Source: Rhynchopus euleeides (Eukaryota; Euglenozoa; Diplonemea; Diplonemida; Diplonemidae). Taken from it: 64,000 nt of DNA. Shown here piece after piece: positions 20,644-34,225 of the stretch. The notes beneath the pieces were generated by a model that was not told the origin of the DNA, did not search any database, and saw only the letters and a program-made list of their open reading frames with translations. Made by a program: the position numbers and the translations under genes. Every line of letters starts with the position of its first letter. Within the stretch, counting starts at the first letter, position 1. The DNA is taken from assembly GCA_963210315.1 (NCBI GenBank), contig OY723275.1, forward strand, positions 558,001 through 622,000, given 5' to 3'.

Positions 20644-22471
20644 GTGGTCTCTCAGAGCCCCTTCTCACCACCAGAACCTGACGCTGAGTCGGCCACAGGG
20701 AAGGCCGCTGCGTCCGAAAGGTGGTTCCCTGCGCATCGGAATCGGAATCGGAGGTGGAGGAGGGCGCACCCTGCTGCGGCTGTTGGCTGTGGCTGTGTGC
20801 AAGTCAGACAACAGCCTGTTGAGGCCGTATCCAGACATCTCATGGGAGGCATCACCCCCCTCAGAAATGAGGAATGCCTTGGTGCGGTTTGGTTTGGTCA
20901 TCATGCCGTGCACCTGCCTTGCTGTGCCGCACCCTCCTGTCTCCTGTCTCGCTAAGGCCTGGTGGAAGGCTCCCTATTGAGGCAGGGGCGCTCCGTGGGT
21001 CCCGAGCTGCTCATCAACGTCTGGAACGCGAGGGTTCTCCCCTGTCTCGCTGCAAGGCCTGGTGGAGTGCATCCTATTGTGACAGGTGCCTTCCGTGGGT
21101 TCCCGAGCTGCACTACAACATCTGCAGTTGTGCCTGTGTTCTGTCTCGCGTACTATGGAGACCTCAAAGCCCACTTTGCAGGGCTGTGTGAGGAACTATG
21201 AAAGTTACGCTGTGGCGTTGAACTGTAACGATTGCTGTAATGTGTGTTGTGAATATGTAATGCGATATGATGCGTCATGTGCACTGTGTGCTACGTGCCA
21301 CAATCTCTCGGGACATTTGAACAGAGACACAGCATCAACAGGGCTGCCCTCATGCCTGATGCACCTTGCTTGCGGTGGTCTCTCAGAGCCCCTTCTCACC
21401 ACCAGAACCTGACGCTGAGTCGGCTACAGGGAAGGCCGCTGCGTCCGAAAGGTGGTTCCCTGCGCATCGGAATCGGAATCGGAGGTGGAGGAGGGCGCAC
21501 CCTGCTGCGGCTGTTGGCTGTGGCTGTGTGCAAGTCAGACAACAGCCTGTTGAGGCCGTATCCAGACATCTCATGGGAGGCATCACCCCCCTCAGAAATG
21601 AGGAATGCCTTGGTGCGGTTTGGTTTGGTCATCATGCCGTGCACCTGCCTTGCTGTGCCGCACCCTCCTGTCTCCTGTCTCGCTAAGGCCTGGTGGAAGG
21701 CTCCCTATTGAGGCAGGGGCGCTCCGTGGGTCCCGAGCTGCTCATCAACGTCTGGAACGCGAGGGTTCTCCCCTGTCTCGCTGCAAGGCCTGGTGGAGTG
21801 CATCCTATTGTGACAGGTGCCTTCCGTGGGTTCCCGAGCTGCACTACAACATCTGCAGTTGTGCCTGTCTTCTGTCTCGCGTACTATGGAGACCTCAAAG
21901 CCCACTTTGCAGGGCTGTGTGAGGAACTATGAAAGTTACGCTGTGGCGTTGAACTGTAACGATTGCTGTAATGTGTGTTGTGAATATGTAATGCGATATG
22001 ATGCGTCATGTGCACTGTGTGCTACGTGCCACAATCTCTCGGGACATTTGAACAGAGACACAGCATCAACAGGGCTGCCCTCATGCCTGATGCACCTTGC
22101 TTGCGGTGGTCTCTCAGAGCCCCTTCTCACCACCAGAACCTGACGCTGAGTCGGCTACAGGGAAGGCCGCTGCGTCCGAAAGGTGGTTCCCTGCGCATCG
22201 GAATCGGAATCGGAGGTGGAGGAGGGCGCACCCTGCTGCGGCTGTTGGCTGTGGCTGTGTGCAAGTCAGACAACAGCCTGTTGAGGCCGTATCCAGACAT
22301 CTCATGGGAGGCATCACCCCCCTCAGAAATGAGGAATGCCTTGGTGCGGTTTGGTTTGGTCATCATGCCGTGCACCTGCCTTGCTGTGCCGCACCCTCCT
22401 GTCTCCTGTCTCGCTAAGGCCTGGTGGAAGGCTCCCTATTGAGGCAGGGGCGCTCCGTGGGTCCCGGGCTG
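20644..22471. repeat. 731-bp sub-repeat block, unit 3
   Basis: Same three-copy arrangement, starts at 20644, 21375 and 22106. The base just upstream at 20625 is A, whereas unit 2 has G at 15608. Confidence 0.9.
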
Positions 22472-23345
22472 ATGAAGGAAGTCTCAAACGTACACCTGTG
22501 ATGTATCAATATCGCCTACTGCACGAAGGACAAGGGAGGCAGGAAGCAGGAAAAACAACTTTATTATCACAAACAGCACCTCAGGTGGGGCATGGGGGGA
22601 CAGCCGTTCCAAGTCTTCACTCATCGTCCGGAGCAGAGGGCCGTTGACGACACTCGCTGATCACATCAGCTCTAATGCTGCCAGTCGAAGGGCGCCTCCT
22701 CACAACAACGTTATGCGAGAGTTCCTCGGATGCACCCTTGTGCCTGCCCTCTTCCGCAGGCACAGGGACAGGGCGCAGAGGAGGGGGTTATGTAACGCGG
22801 TGCCACAGCAAACACACAACCCGCTGTGCAGCCACGGGACGCACATTCATCCCATTTCTGCAGCAACAGGTAGGCAGCTGCAAGCCGCTGGGGACAGAAC
22901 AGCCCAGGGCGGGTGAAAAGCACACCCACGTGCAGGGGGACGCAGCGCACACGACTCTGCGATGAAAAAACTTGTTGTAGTGGCAGGATGCACAGGGGTG
23001 TGGAGCCGCCGCCGCACCCTCCTGGCGACATTCAGGCTGGCGTGGAACACTGTATGCACGCAAAGGTGCACCAGCGCAGCACACTCGGCACGTATCTCGT
23101 CCAGGCCAGGAGGGTAACAGCGGCCGCATTCAAGAAAACAGCAAATGAGACGGGACAAGGGTCAAAGCGGGGAAGCAGGACACAGCCCTCTCGCATCTGC
23201 AGCGATGCCCGAACGGGGGCGTGCTGCAGGGGCGAAGGCCACGTCTGCGGGAAAATCATGGGAGGAAGAGAAACGAAGAACGCAAGACACGGGACAAACC
23301 ATCAGATGAGATGTATCAGATGTGGATGTCACCGCGTGAATCGCT

Positions 23346-24191
23346 TCACCAAACCCACGTGCGGCACGTCAACGTCTTGCAGCACCTCGACACCTCCTTG
23401 CAGATGCCGAAGCGCCACATGAGTGCGGAGCACTGCGCCGGGTCGGTCGGAGTGAAGCCAGACGGGCACGACGGCACCGCCTGGCAGCAGAACGGGGGCT
23501 CCTGGACGGGCACCTCCTTGCGGCACGGGATCGTCTTGCAGCACCTCGTAGCCTCCACACACTTCCCAGACGCGATCTCCTCGGCAGTGCAGCTCCAGTC
23601 CTGCTTGGTTGCGGCAGGGCACGACGGCATGGCCTGGCAGCAGATCGGGGTAGGGACCACAGGGGCCGGGGCCTTCTTGCGGCACGTCAACGTCTTGCAG
23701 CACAGGCTGGCCTCGACACATGTGCCAGACGCAACCTCATCCGCTGTGCAGGTCAGGTCCACCGTCGTGTCGGCAGGGCACGACGGCATGGCCATGCAGC
23801 AGATGCGGGGCACCTCCTTGCGGCACGGGATCGTCTTGCAGCACCTCGTAGCCTCCACGCACTTCCCAGATGCGATCTCCTCGGCAGTGCAGCTCCAGTC
23901 CTGCTTGGTTGCGGCAGGGCACGACGGCATGGCCTGGCAGCAGATCGGGGTCAGCATAGCGGGGGCAGCCACGTCAGACGCGGCGCTCACCACGTGCCTC
24001 CGGCACTTGATTGTCGTGCAGCAGCGCGATGCCTCAACGCACGCTCCAGACAGGATCTCTGCCGCAGTGCACGTCGAGTCCTTCTCCGTCGACGCTGGGC
24101 ATGTCGGCACCGCCATGCAGCACCGGATGTCCGGCTTTGCCTGCACCCCCGCAATCAGCACGGCCGCAAGCACAACAGTGTGCATCTTCAT
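23346..24191 (-). CDS. Secreted cysteine-rich protein, copy 3
   Basis: Protein identical to copy 1. The linker base upstream of the next sub-repeat block (25642) is A, so this unit shares the A-type marker with the one before it. Confidence 0.8.
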   Translation of the reverse strand: MKMHTVVLAAVLIAGVQAKPDIRCCMAVPTCPASTEKDSTCTAAEILSGACVEASRCCTTIKCRRHVVSAASDVAAPAMLTPICCQAMPSCPAATKQDWSCTAEEIASGKCVEATRCCKTIPCRKEVPRICCMAMPSCPADTTVDLTCTADEVASGTCVEASLCCKTLTCRKKAPAPVVPTPICCQAMPSCPAATKQDWSCTAEEIASGKCVEATRCCKTIPCRKEVPVQEPPFCCQAVPSCPSGFTPTDPAQCSALMWRFGICKEVSRCCKTLTCRTWVW

Positions 24192-25660
24192 ATTTGATGG
24201 ATATCTCGGGTGTTATTCACGTCCCTGAAAGGGGGCGGTGTGCGAGGTCCCGGCAGGCGCACACAGGTGTGCAACACCCTCTCCACATCAGCATGAAAGC
24301 AGCCAGTGGAGGCACAGGACCCTTCCCAAGACGAAAACCAGTACCGCATCAACCCCACAGGCCCATCTTCCCCTTACTGGGCCCGGTAGAAACGGTAGTG
24401 ACCTCCATTTTGTAGCTGATTTTGGCCCGAGTTTGGTGGAGTTTGGTGGTGGTAAACTGGAGATTTTCGGAGATTGGTTTCGGGCAAAATCAGGTGGTGT
24501 TGGAACTAAATCAGCTCATTTTGACCCCTGCATCATGGTTCTCATCACAGGGAAAACACTGCGTGTATCCCAAAGCCAACAGGCTGTCAGCGGAAATGGT
24601 TGCGAAGTGTTATTTACATCCACCCACACAGGGGTGTCGGAAGTAGCGAATATTCTTCGTGTCTCATCATGCACAGGGCTGCGAACCTGCGAACCTGGGA
24701 AACCCTCCTTGCCGGCAGGCATCACACACATGCTGTTCTGCGGGACTCACACTGGCACTGGCAGTGCAGGTCAGGACCCTCAAAGTTAGCAACATTGTGC
24801 CTTGTAGCACTCGGGAACACGGACCAAGGGTGGTATTTTCATCATGCCTGTTGCTTTGATCATCCCTCTGATGCCGAACACATGCACGCAAACACATGCA
24901 CCCTACCTCTGCATCTCGGCGTGCTTCCGTGGCGCAAGCTCATTGCAGAGCGAAGCACAAGCACCCGGTGTAGCTGCCTTCATCACGTTGCGTTATGTGT
25001 GCCTGTGGCAACACCGCACCCGCACCACACATCTCGCAGTCTTCATGACCACACCGCAGGACGGAGCCACACGGCGGGAGATACAAGCAGCTTCAGAGAC
25101 GACACACAAACACATAAGACGAAGACGAAGGGACGAAAGCTTGAAAACAGGCTTCCGTGACGTGATGAAGATGTGTGCTCCTTCAGCATGAAACTGTCAG
25201 CGTTAAGGCAAAGTGAATCAGCACCAAGCAGAGCCCGGGTCATTGGAAAGAAGACTTGGAACCTAGTGTATCATCAATGGATGCACGTGCCTGCAGATCG
25301 AGATTGCAGCAGTCCCGGGCTGCGAGTCAAGTGGAGGAGTGAGGGTCTCATGTGTCAGCAGATCAAATGTGTGTGTGTGTGTGTTGCAATCAATCAGGAG
25401 GCTTGCGCCCGCTCAGCGTGGTGCATGGTCATAATGACGATTCTCATCAGGTGCAAGTGTGTGTCTCGGGTCCACTTCACAGGCTCATCCAGAACGCCCA
25501 TCCCAGGGGGGTGGAACGCAGCTCAGATGCCTCCTTCCTCTTCTCCCTCAGGGCAGCATCTACCTGGGAGAGGGTAGTGCGCAAGCACAGCAGCAACAGA
25601 CATCCCTGTCGCTGGGGTGCCGGGTGGTGGGGTGGGCTGGGAACTCGCTAAGGCCTTGCA

Positions 25661-27488
25661 GTGGTCTCTCAGAGCCCCTTCTCACCACCAGAACCTGACG
25701 CTGAGTCGGCCACAGGGAAGGCCGCTGCGTCCGAAAGGTGGTTCCCTGCGCATCGGAATCGGAATCGGAGGTGGAGGAGGGCGCACCCTGCTGCGGCTGT
25801 TGGCTGTGGCTGTGTGCAAGTCAGACAACAGCCTGTTGAGGCCGTATCCAGACATCTCATGGGAGGCATCACCCCCCTCAGAAATGAGGAATGCCTTGGT
25901 GCGGTTTGGTTTGGTCATCATGCCGTGCACCTGCCTTGCTGTGCCGCACCCTCCTGTCTCCTGTCTCGCTAAGGCCTGGTGGAAGGCTCCCTATTGAGGC
26001 AGGGGCGCTCCGTGGGTCCCGAGCTGCTCATCAACGTCTGGAACGCGAGGGTTCTCCCCTGTCTCGCTGCAAGGCCTGGTGGAGTGCATCCTATTGTGAC
26101 AGGTGCCTTCCGTGGGTTCCCGAGCTGCACTACAACATCTGCAGTTGTGCCTGTGTTCTGTCTCGCGTACTATGGAGACCTCAAAGCCCACTTTGCAGGG
26201 CTGTGTGAGGAACTATGAAAGTTACGCTGTGGCGTTGAACTGTAACGATTGCTGTAATGTGTGTTGTGAATATGTAATGCGATATGATGCGTCATGTGCA
26301 CTGTGTGCTACGTGCCACAATCTCTCGGGACATTTGAACAGAGACACAGCATCAACAGGGCTGCCCTCATGCCTGATGCACCTTGCTTGCGGTGGTCTCT
26401 CAGAGCCCCTTCTCACCACCAGAACCTGACGCTGAGTCGGCTACAGGGAAGGCCGCTGCGTCCGAAAGGTGGTTCCCTGCGCATCGGAATCGGAATCGGA
26501 GGTGGAGGAGGGCGCACCCTGCTGCGGCTGTTGGCTGTGGCTGTGTGCAAGTCAGACAACAGCCTGTTGAGGCCGTATCCAGACATCTCATGGGAGGCAT
26601 CACCCCCCTCAGAAATGAGGAATGCCTTGGTGCGGTTTGGTTTGGTCATCATGCCGTGCACCTGCCTTGCTGTGCCGCACCCTCCTGTCTCCTGTCTCGC
26701 TAAGGCCTGGTGGAAGGCTCCCTATTGAGGCAGGGGCGCTCCGTGGGTCCCGAGCTGCTCATCAACGTCTGGAACGCGAGGGTTCTCCCCTGTCTCGCTG
26801 CAAGGCCTGGTGGAGTGCATCCTATTGTGACAGGTGCCTTCCGTGGGTTCCCGAGCTGCACTACAACATCTGCAGTTGTGCCTGTCTTCTGTCTCGCGTA
26901 CTATGGAGACCTCAAAGCCCACTTTGCAGGGCTGTGTGAGGAACTATGAAAGTTACGCTGTGGCGTTGAACTGTAACGATTGCTGTAATGTGTGTTGTGA
27001 ATATGTAATGCGATATGATGCGTCATGTGCACTGTGTGCTACGTGCCACAATCTCTCGGGACATTTGAACAGAGACACAGCATCAACAGGGCTGCCCTCA
27101 TGCCTGATGCACCTTGCTTGCGGTGGTCTCTCAGAGCCCCTTCTCACCACCAGAACCTGACGCTGAGTCGGCTACAGGGAAGGCCGCTGCGTCCGAAAGG
27201 TGGTTCCCTGCGCATCGGAATCGGAATCGGAGGTGGAGGAGGGCGCACCCTGCTGCGGCTGTTGGCTGTGGCTGTGTGCAAGTCAGACAACAGCCTGTTG
27301 AGGCCGTATCCAGACATCTCATGGGAGGCATCACCCCCCTCAGAAATGAGGAATGCCTTGGTGCGGTTTGGTTTGGTCATCATGCCGTGCACCTGCCTTG
27401 CTGTGCCGCACCCTCCTGTCTCCTGTCTCGCTAAGGCCTGGTGGAAGGCTCCCTATTGAGGCAGGGGCGCTCCGTGGGTCCCGGGCTG
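25661..27488. repeat. 731-bp sub-repeat block, unit 4
   Basis: Starts at 25661, 26392 and 27123. The upstream marker at 25642 is A, as in unit 3. Confidence 0.9.
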
Positions 27489-28362
27489 ATGAAGGAAGTC
27501 TCAAACGTACACCTGTGATGTATCAATATCGCCTACTGCACGAAGGACAAGGGAGGCAGGAAGCAGGAAAAACAACTTTATTATCACAAACAGCACCTCA
27601 GGTGGGGCATGGGGGGACAGCCGTTCCAAGTCTTCACTCATCGTCCGGAGCAGAGGGCCGTTGACGACACTCGCTGATCACATCAGCTCTAATGCTGCCA
27701 GTCGAAGGGCGCCTCCTCACAACAACGTTATGCGAGAGTTCCTCGGATGCACCCTTGTGCCTGCCCTCTTCCGCAGGCACAGGGACAGGGCGCAGAGGAG
27801 GGGGTTATGTAACGCGGTGCCACAGCAAACACACAACCCGCTGTGCAGCCACGGGACGCACATTCATCCCATTTCTGCAGCAACAGGTAGGCAGCTGCAA
27901 GCCGCTGGGGACAGAACAGCCCAGGGCGGGTGAAAAGCACACCCACGTGCAGGGGGACGCAGCGCACACGACTCTGCGATGAAAAAACTTGTTGTAGTGG
28001 CAGGATGCACAGGGGTGTGGAGCCGCCGCCGCACCCTCCTGGCGACATTCAGGCTGGCGTGGAACACTGTATGCACGCAAAGGTGCACCAGCGCAGCACA
28101 CTCGGCACGTATCTCGTCCAGGCCAGGAGGGTAACAGCGGCCGCATTCAAGAAAACAGCAAATGAGACGGGACAAGGGTCAAAGCGGGGAAGCAGGACAC
28201 AGCCCTCTCGCATCTGCAGCGATGCCCGAACGGGGGCGTGCTGCAGGGGCGAAGGCCACGTCTGCGGGAAAATCATGGGAGGAAGAGAAACGAAGAACGC
28301 AAGACACGGGACAAACCATCAGATGAGATGTATCAGATGTGGATGTCACCGCGTGAATCGCT

Positions 28363-29208
28363 TCACCAAACCCACGTGCGGCACGTCAACGTCTTGCAGC
28401 ACCTCGACACCTCCTTGCAGATGCCGAAGCGCCACATGAGTGCGGAGCACTGCGCCGGGTCGGTCGGAGTGAAGCCAGACGGGCACGACGGCACCGCCTG
28501 GCAGCAGAACGGGGGCTCCTGGACGGGCACCTCCTTGCGGCACGGGATCGTCTTGCAGCACCTCGTAGCCTCCACACACTTCCCAGACGCGATCTCCTCG
28601 GCAGTGCAGCTCCAGTCCTGCTTGGTTGCGGCAGGGCACGACGGCATGGCCTGGCAGCAGATCGGGGTAGGGACCACAGGGGCCGGGGCCTTCTTGCGGC
28701 ACGTCAACGTCTTGCAGCACAGGCTGGCCTCGACACATGTGCCAGACGCAACCTCATCCGCTGTGCAGGTCAGGTCCACCGTCGTGTCGGCAGGGCACGA
28801 CGGCATGGCCATGCAGCAGATGCGGGGCACCTCCTTGCGGCACGGGATCGTCTTGCAGCACCTCGTAGCCTCCACGCACTTCCCAGATGCGATCTCCTCG
28901 GCAGTGCAGCTCCAGTCCTGCTTGGTTGCGGCAGGGCACGACGGCATGGCCTGGCAGCAGATCGGGGTCAGCATAGCGGGGGCAGCCACGTCAGACGCGG
29001 CGCTCACCACGTGCCTCCGGCACTTGATTGTCGTGCAGCAGCGCGATGCCTCAACGCACGCTCCAGACAGGATCTCTGCCGCAGTGCACGTCGAGTCCTT
29101 CTCCGTCGACGCTGGGCATGTCGGCACCGCCATGCAGCACCGGATGTCCGGCTTTGCCTGCACCCCCGCAATCAGCACGGCCGCAAGCACAACAGTGTGC
29201 ATCTTCAT
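28363..29208 (-). CDS. Secreted cysteine-rich protein, copy 4
   Basis: Protein identical to copy 1. The unit's linker marker at 30659 is G-type. Start context (ATCAAATATGAAGATG) and stop are unchanged. Confidence 0.8.
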   Translation of the reverse strand: MKMHTVVLAAVLIAGVQAKPDIRCCMAVPTCPASTEKDSTCTAAEILSGACVEASRCCTTIKCRRHVVSAASDVAAPAMLTPICCQAMPSCPAATKQDWSCTAEEIASGKCVEATRCCKTIPCRKEVPRICCMAMPSCPADTTVDLTCTADEVASGTCVEASLCCKTLTCRKKAPAPVVPTPICCQAMPSCPAATKQDWSCTAEEIASGKCVEATRCCKTIPCRKEVPVQEPPFCCQAVPSCPSGFTPTDPAQCSALMWRFGICKEVSRCCKTLTCRTWVW

Positions 29209-30677
29209 ATTTGATGGATATCTCGGGTGTTATTCACGTCCCTGAAAGGGGGCGGTGTGCGAGGTCCCGGCAGGCGCACACAGGTGTGCAACACCCTCTC
29301 CACATCAGCATGAAAGCAGCCAGTGGAGGCACAGGACCCTTCCCAAGACGAAAACCAGTACCGCATCAACCCCACAGGCCCATCTTCCCCTTACTGGGCC
29401 CGGTAGAAACGGTAGTGACCTCCATTTTGTAGCTGATTTTGGCCCGAGTTTGGTGGAGTTTGGTGGTGGTAAACTGGAGATTTTCGGAGATTGGTTTCGG
29501 GCAAAATCAGGTGGTGTTGGAACTAAATCAGCTCATTTTGACCCCTGCATCATGGTTCTCATCACAGGGAAAACACTGCGTGTATCCCAAAGCCAACAGG
29601 CTGTCAGCGGAAATGGTTGCGAAGTGTTATTTACATCCACCCACACAGGGGTGTCGGAAGTAGCGAATATTCTTCGTGTCTCATCATGCACAGGGCTGCG
29701 AACCTGCGAACCTGGGAAACCCTCCTTGCCGGCAGGCATCACACACATGCTGTTCTGCGGGACTCACACTGGCACTGGCAGTGCAGGTCAGGACCCTCAA
29801 AGTTAGCAACATTGTGCCTTGTAGCACTCGGGAACACGGACCAAGGGTGGTATTTTCATCATGCCTGTTGCTTTGATCATCCCTCTGATGCCGAACACAT
29901 GCACGCAAACACATGCACCCTACCTCTGCATCTCGGCGTGCTTCCGTGGCGCAAGCTCATTGCAGAGCGAAGCACAAGCACCCGGTGTAGCTGCCTTCAT
30001 CACGTTGCGTTATGTGTGCCTGTGGCAACACCGCACCCGCACCACACATCTCGCAGTCTTCATGACCACACCGCAGGACGGAGCCACACGGCGGGAGATA
30101 CAAGCAGCTTCAGAGACGACACACAAACACATAAGACGAAGACGAAGGGACGAAAGCTTGAAAACAGGCTTCCGTGACGTGATGAAGATGTGTGCTCCTT
30201 CAGCATGAAACTGTCAGCGTTAAGGCAAAGTGAATCAGCACCAAGCAGAGCCCGGGTCATTGGAAAGAAGACTTGGAACCTAGTGTATCATCAATGGATG
30301 CACGTGCCTGCAGATCGAGATTGCAGCAGTCCCGGGCTGCGAGTCAAGTGGAGGAGTGAGGGTCTCATGTGTCAGCAGATCAAATGTGTGTGTGTGTGTG
30401 TTGCAATCAATCAGGAGGCTTGCGCCCGCTCAGCGTGGTGCATGGTCATAATGACGATTCTCATCAGGTGCAAGTGTGTGTCTCGGGTCCACTTCACAGG
30501 CTCATCCAGAACGCCCATCCCAGGGGGGTGGAACGCAGCTCAGATGCCTCCTTCCTCTTCTCCCTCAGGGCAGCATCTACCTGGGAGAGGGTAGTGCGCA
30601 AGCACAGCAGCAACAGACATCCCTGTCGCTGGGGTGCCGGGTGGTGGGGTGGGCTGGGGACTCGCTAAGGCCTTGCA

Positions 30678-32505
30678 GTGGTCTCTCAGAGCCCCTTCTC
30701 ACCACCAGAACCTGACGCTGAGTCGGCCACAGGGAAGGCCGCTGCGTCCGAAAGGTGGTTCCCTGCGCATCGGAATCGGAATCGGAGGTGGAGGAGGGCG
30801 CACCCTGCTGCGGCTGTTGGCTGTGGCTGTGTGCAAGTCAGACAACAGCCTGTTGAGGCCGTATCCAGACATCTCATGGGAGGCATCACCCCCCTCAGAA
30901 ATGAGGAATGCCTTGGTGCGGTTTGGTTTGGTCATCATGCCGTGCACCTGCCTTGCTGTGCCGCACCCTCCTGTCTCCTGTCTCGCTAAGGCCTGGTGGA
31001 AGGCTCCCTATTGAGGCAGGGGCGCTCCGTGGGTCCCGAGCTGCTCATCAACGTCTGGAACGCGAGGGTTCTCCCCTGTCTCGCTGCAAGGCCTGGTGGA
31101 GTGCATCCTATTGTGACAGGTGCCTTCCGTGGGTTCCCGAGCTGCACTACAACATCTGCAGTTGTGCCTGTGTTCTGTCTCGCGTACTATGGAGACCTCA
31201 AAGCCCACTTTGCAGGGCTGTGTGAGGAACTATGAAAGTTACGCTGTGGCGTTGAACTGTAACGATTGCTGTAATGTGTGTTGTGAATATGTAATGCGAT
31301 ATGATGCGTCATGTGCACTGTGTGCTACGTGCCACAATCTCTCGGGACATTTGAACAGAGACACAGCATCAACAGGGCTGCCCTCATGCCTGATGCACCT
31401 TGCTTGCGGTGGTCTCTCAGAGCCCCTTCTCACCACCAGAACCTGACGCTGAGTCGGCTACAGGGAAGGCCGCTGCGTCCGAAAGGTGGTTCCCTGCGCA
31501 TCGGAATCGGAATCGGAGGTGGAGGAGGGCGCACCCTGCTGCGGCTGTTGGCTGTGGCTGTGTGCAAGTCAGACAACAGCCTGTTGAGGCCGTATCCAGA
31601 CATCTCATGGGAGGCATCACCCCCCTCAGAAATGAGGAATGCCTTGGTGCGGTTTGGTTTGGTCATCATGCCGTGCACCTGCCTTGCTGTGCCGCACCCT
31701 CCTGTCTCCTGTCTCGCTAAGGCCTGGTGGAAGGCTCCCTATTGAGGCAGGGGCGCTCCGTGGGTCCCGAGCTGCTCATCAACGTCTGGAACGCGAGGGT
31801 TCTCCCCTGTCTCGCTGCAAGGCCTGGTGGAGTGCATCCTATTGTGACAGGTGCCTTCCGTGGGTTCCCGAGCTGCACTACAACATCTGCAGTTGTGCCT
31901 GTCTTCTGTCTCGCGTACTATGGAGACCTCAAAGCCCACTTTGCAGGGCTGTGTGAGGAACTATGAAAGTTACGCTGTGGCGTTGAACTGTAACGATTGC
32001 TGTAATGTGTGTTGTGAATATGTAATGCGATATGATGCGTCATGTGCACTGTGTGCTACGTGCCACAATCTCTCGGGACATTTGAACAGAGACACAGCAT
32101 CAACAGGGCTGCCCTCATGCCTGATGCACCTTGCTTGCGGTGGTCTCTCAGAGCCCCTTCTCACCACCAGAACCTGACGCTGAGTCGGCTACAGGGAAGG
32201 CCGCTGCGTCCGAAAGGTGGTTCCCTGCGCATCGGAATCGGAATCGGAGGTGGAGGAGGGCGCACCCTGCTGCGGCTGTTGGCTGTGGCTGTGTGCAAGT
32301 CAGACAACAGCCTGTTGAGGCCGTATCCAGACATCTCATGGGAGGCATCACCCCCCTCAGAAATGAGGAATGCCTTGGTGCGGTTTGGTTTGGTCATCAT
32401 GCCGTGCACCTGCCTTGCTGTGCCGCACCCTCCTGTCTCCTGTCTCGCTAAGGCCTGGTGGAAGGCTCCCTATTGAGGCAGGGGCGCTCCGTGGGTCCCG
32501 GGCTG
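30678..32505. repeat. 731-bp sub-repeat block, unit 5
   Basis: Starts at 30678, 31409 and 32140. The upstream marker at 30659 is G, as in unit 2. Confidence 0.9.
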
Positions 32506-33379
32506 ATGAAGGAAGTCTCAAACGTACACCTGTGATGTATCAATATCGCCTACTGCACGAAGGACAAGGGAGGCAGGAAGCAGGAAAAACAACTTTATTA
32601 TCACAAACAGCACCTCAGGTGGGGCATGGGGGGACAGCCGTTCCAAGTCTTCACTCATCGTCCGGAGCAGAGGGCCGTTGACGACACTCGCTGATCACAT
32701 CAGCTCTAATGCTGCCAGTCGAAGGGCGCCTCCTCACAACAACGTTATGCGAGAGTTCCTCGGATGCACCCTTGTGCCTGCCCTCTTCCGCAGGCACAGG
32801 GACAGGGCGCAGAGGAGGGGGTTATGTAACGCGGTGCCACAGCAAACACACAACCCGCTGTGCAGCCACGGGACGCACATTCATCCCATTTCTGCAGCAA
32901 CAGGTAGGCAGCTGCAAGCCGCTGGGGACAGAACAGCCCAGGGCGGGTGAAAAGCACACCCACGTGCAGGGGGACGCAGCGCACACGACTCTGCGATGAA
33001 AAAACTTGTTGTAGTGGCAGGATGCACAGGGGTGTGGAGCCGCCGCCGCACCCTCCTGGCGACATTCAGGCTGGCGTGGAACACTGTATGCACGCAAAGG
33101 TGCACCAGCGCAGCACACTCGGCACGTATCTCGTCCAGGCCAGGAGGGTAACAGCGGCCGCATTCAAGAAAACAGCAAATGAGACGGGACAAGGGTCAAA
33201 GCGGGGAAGCAGGACACAGCCCTCTCGCATCTGCAGCGATGCCCGAACGGGGGCGTGCTGCAGGGGCGAAGGCCACGTCTGCGGGAAAATCATGGGAGGA
33301 AGAGAAACGAAGAACGCAAGACACGGGACAAACCATCAGATGAGATGTATCAGATGTGGATGTCACCGCGTGAATCGCT

Positions 33380-34225
33380 TCACCAAACCCACGTGCGGCA
33401 CGTCAACGTCTTGCAGCACCTCGACACCTCCTTGCAGATGCCGAAGCGCCACATGAGTGCGGAGCACTGCGCCGGGTCGGTCGGAGTGAAGCCAGACGGG
33501 CACGACGGCACCGCCTGGCAGCAGAACGGGGGCTCCTGGACGGGCACCTCCTTGCGGCACGGGATCGTCTTGCAGCACCTCGTAGCCTCCACACACTTCC
33601 CAGACGCGATCTCCTCGGCAGTGCAGCTCCAGTCCTGCTTGGTTGCGGCAGGGCACGACGGCATGGCCTGGCAGCAGATCGGGGTAGGGACCACAGGGGC
33701 CGGGGCCTTCTTGCGGCACGTCAACGTCTTGCAGCACAGGCTGGCCTCGACACATGTGCCAGACGCAACCTCATCCGCTGTGCAGGTCAGGTCCACCGTC
33801 GTGTCGGCAGGGCACGACGGCATGGCCATGCAGCAGATGCGGGGCACCTCCTTGCGGCACGGGATCGTCTTGCAGCACCTCGTAGCCTCCACGCACTTCC
33901 CAGATGCGATCTCCTCGGCAGTGCAGCTCCAGTCCTGCTTGGTTGCGGCAGGGCACGACGGCATGGCCTGGCAGCAGATCGGGGTCAGCATAGCGGGGGC
34001 AGCCACGTCAGACGCGGCGCTCACCACGTGCCTCCGGCACTTGATTGTCGTGCAGCAGCGCGATGCCTCAACGCACGCTCCAGACAGGATCTCTGCCGCA
34101 GTGCACGTCGAGTCCTTCTCCGTCGACGCTGGGCATGTCGGCACCGCCATGCAGCACCGGATGTCCGGCTTTGCCTGCACCCCCGCAATCAGCACGGCCG
34201 CAAGCACAACAGTGTGCATCTTCAT
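33380..34225 (-). CDS. Secreted cysteine-rich protein, copy 5
   Basis: Protein identical to copy 1 and the last complete gene before the assembly gap. Its upstream flank continues unbroken to 35759, so the promoter region is intact here. Confidence 0.8.
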   Translation of the reverse strand: MKMHTVVLAAVLIAGVQAKPDIRCCMAVPTCPASTEKDSTCTAAEILSGACVEASRCCTTIKCRRHVVSAASDVAAPAMLTPICCQAMPSCPAATKQDWSCTAEEIASGKCVEATRCCKTIPCRKEVPRICCMAMPSCPADTTVDLTCTADEVASGTCVEASLCCKTLTCRKKAPAPVVPTPICCQAMPSCPAATKQDWSCTAEEIASGKCVEATRCCKTIPCRKEVPVQEPPFCCQAVPSCPSGFTPTDPAQCSALMWRFGICKEVSRCCKTLTCRTWVW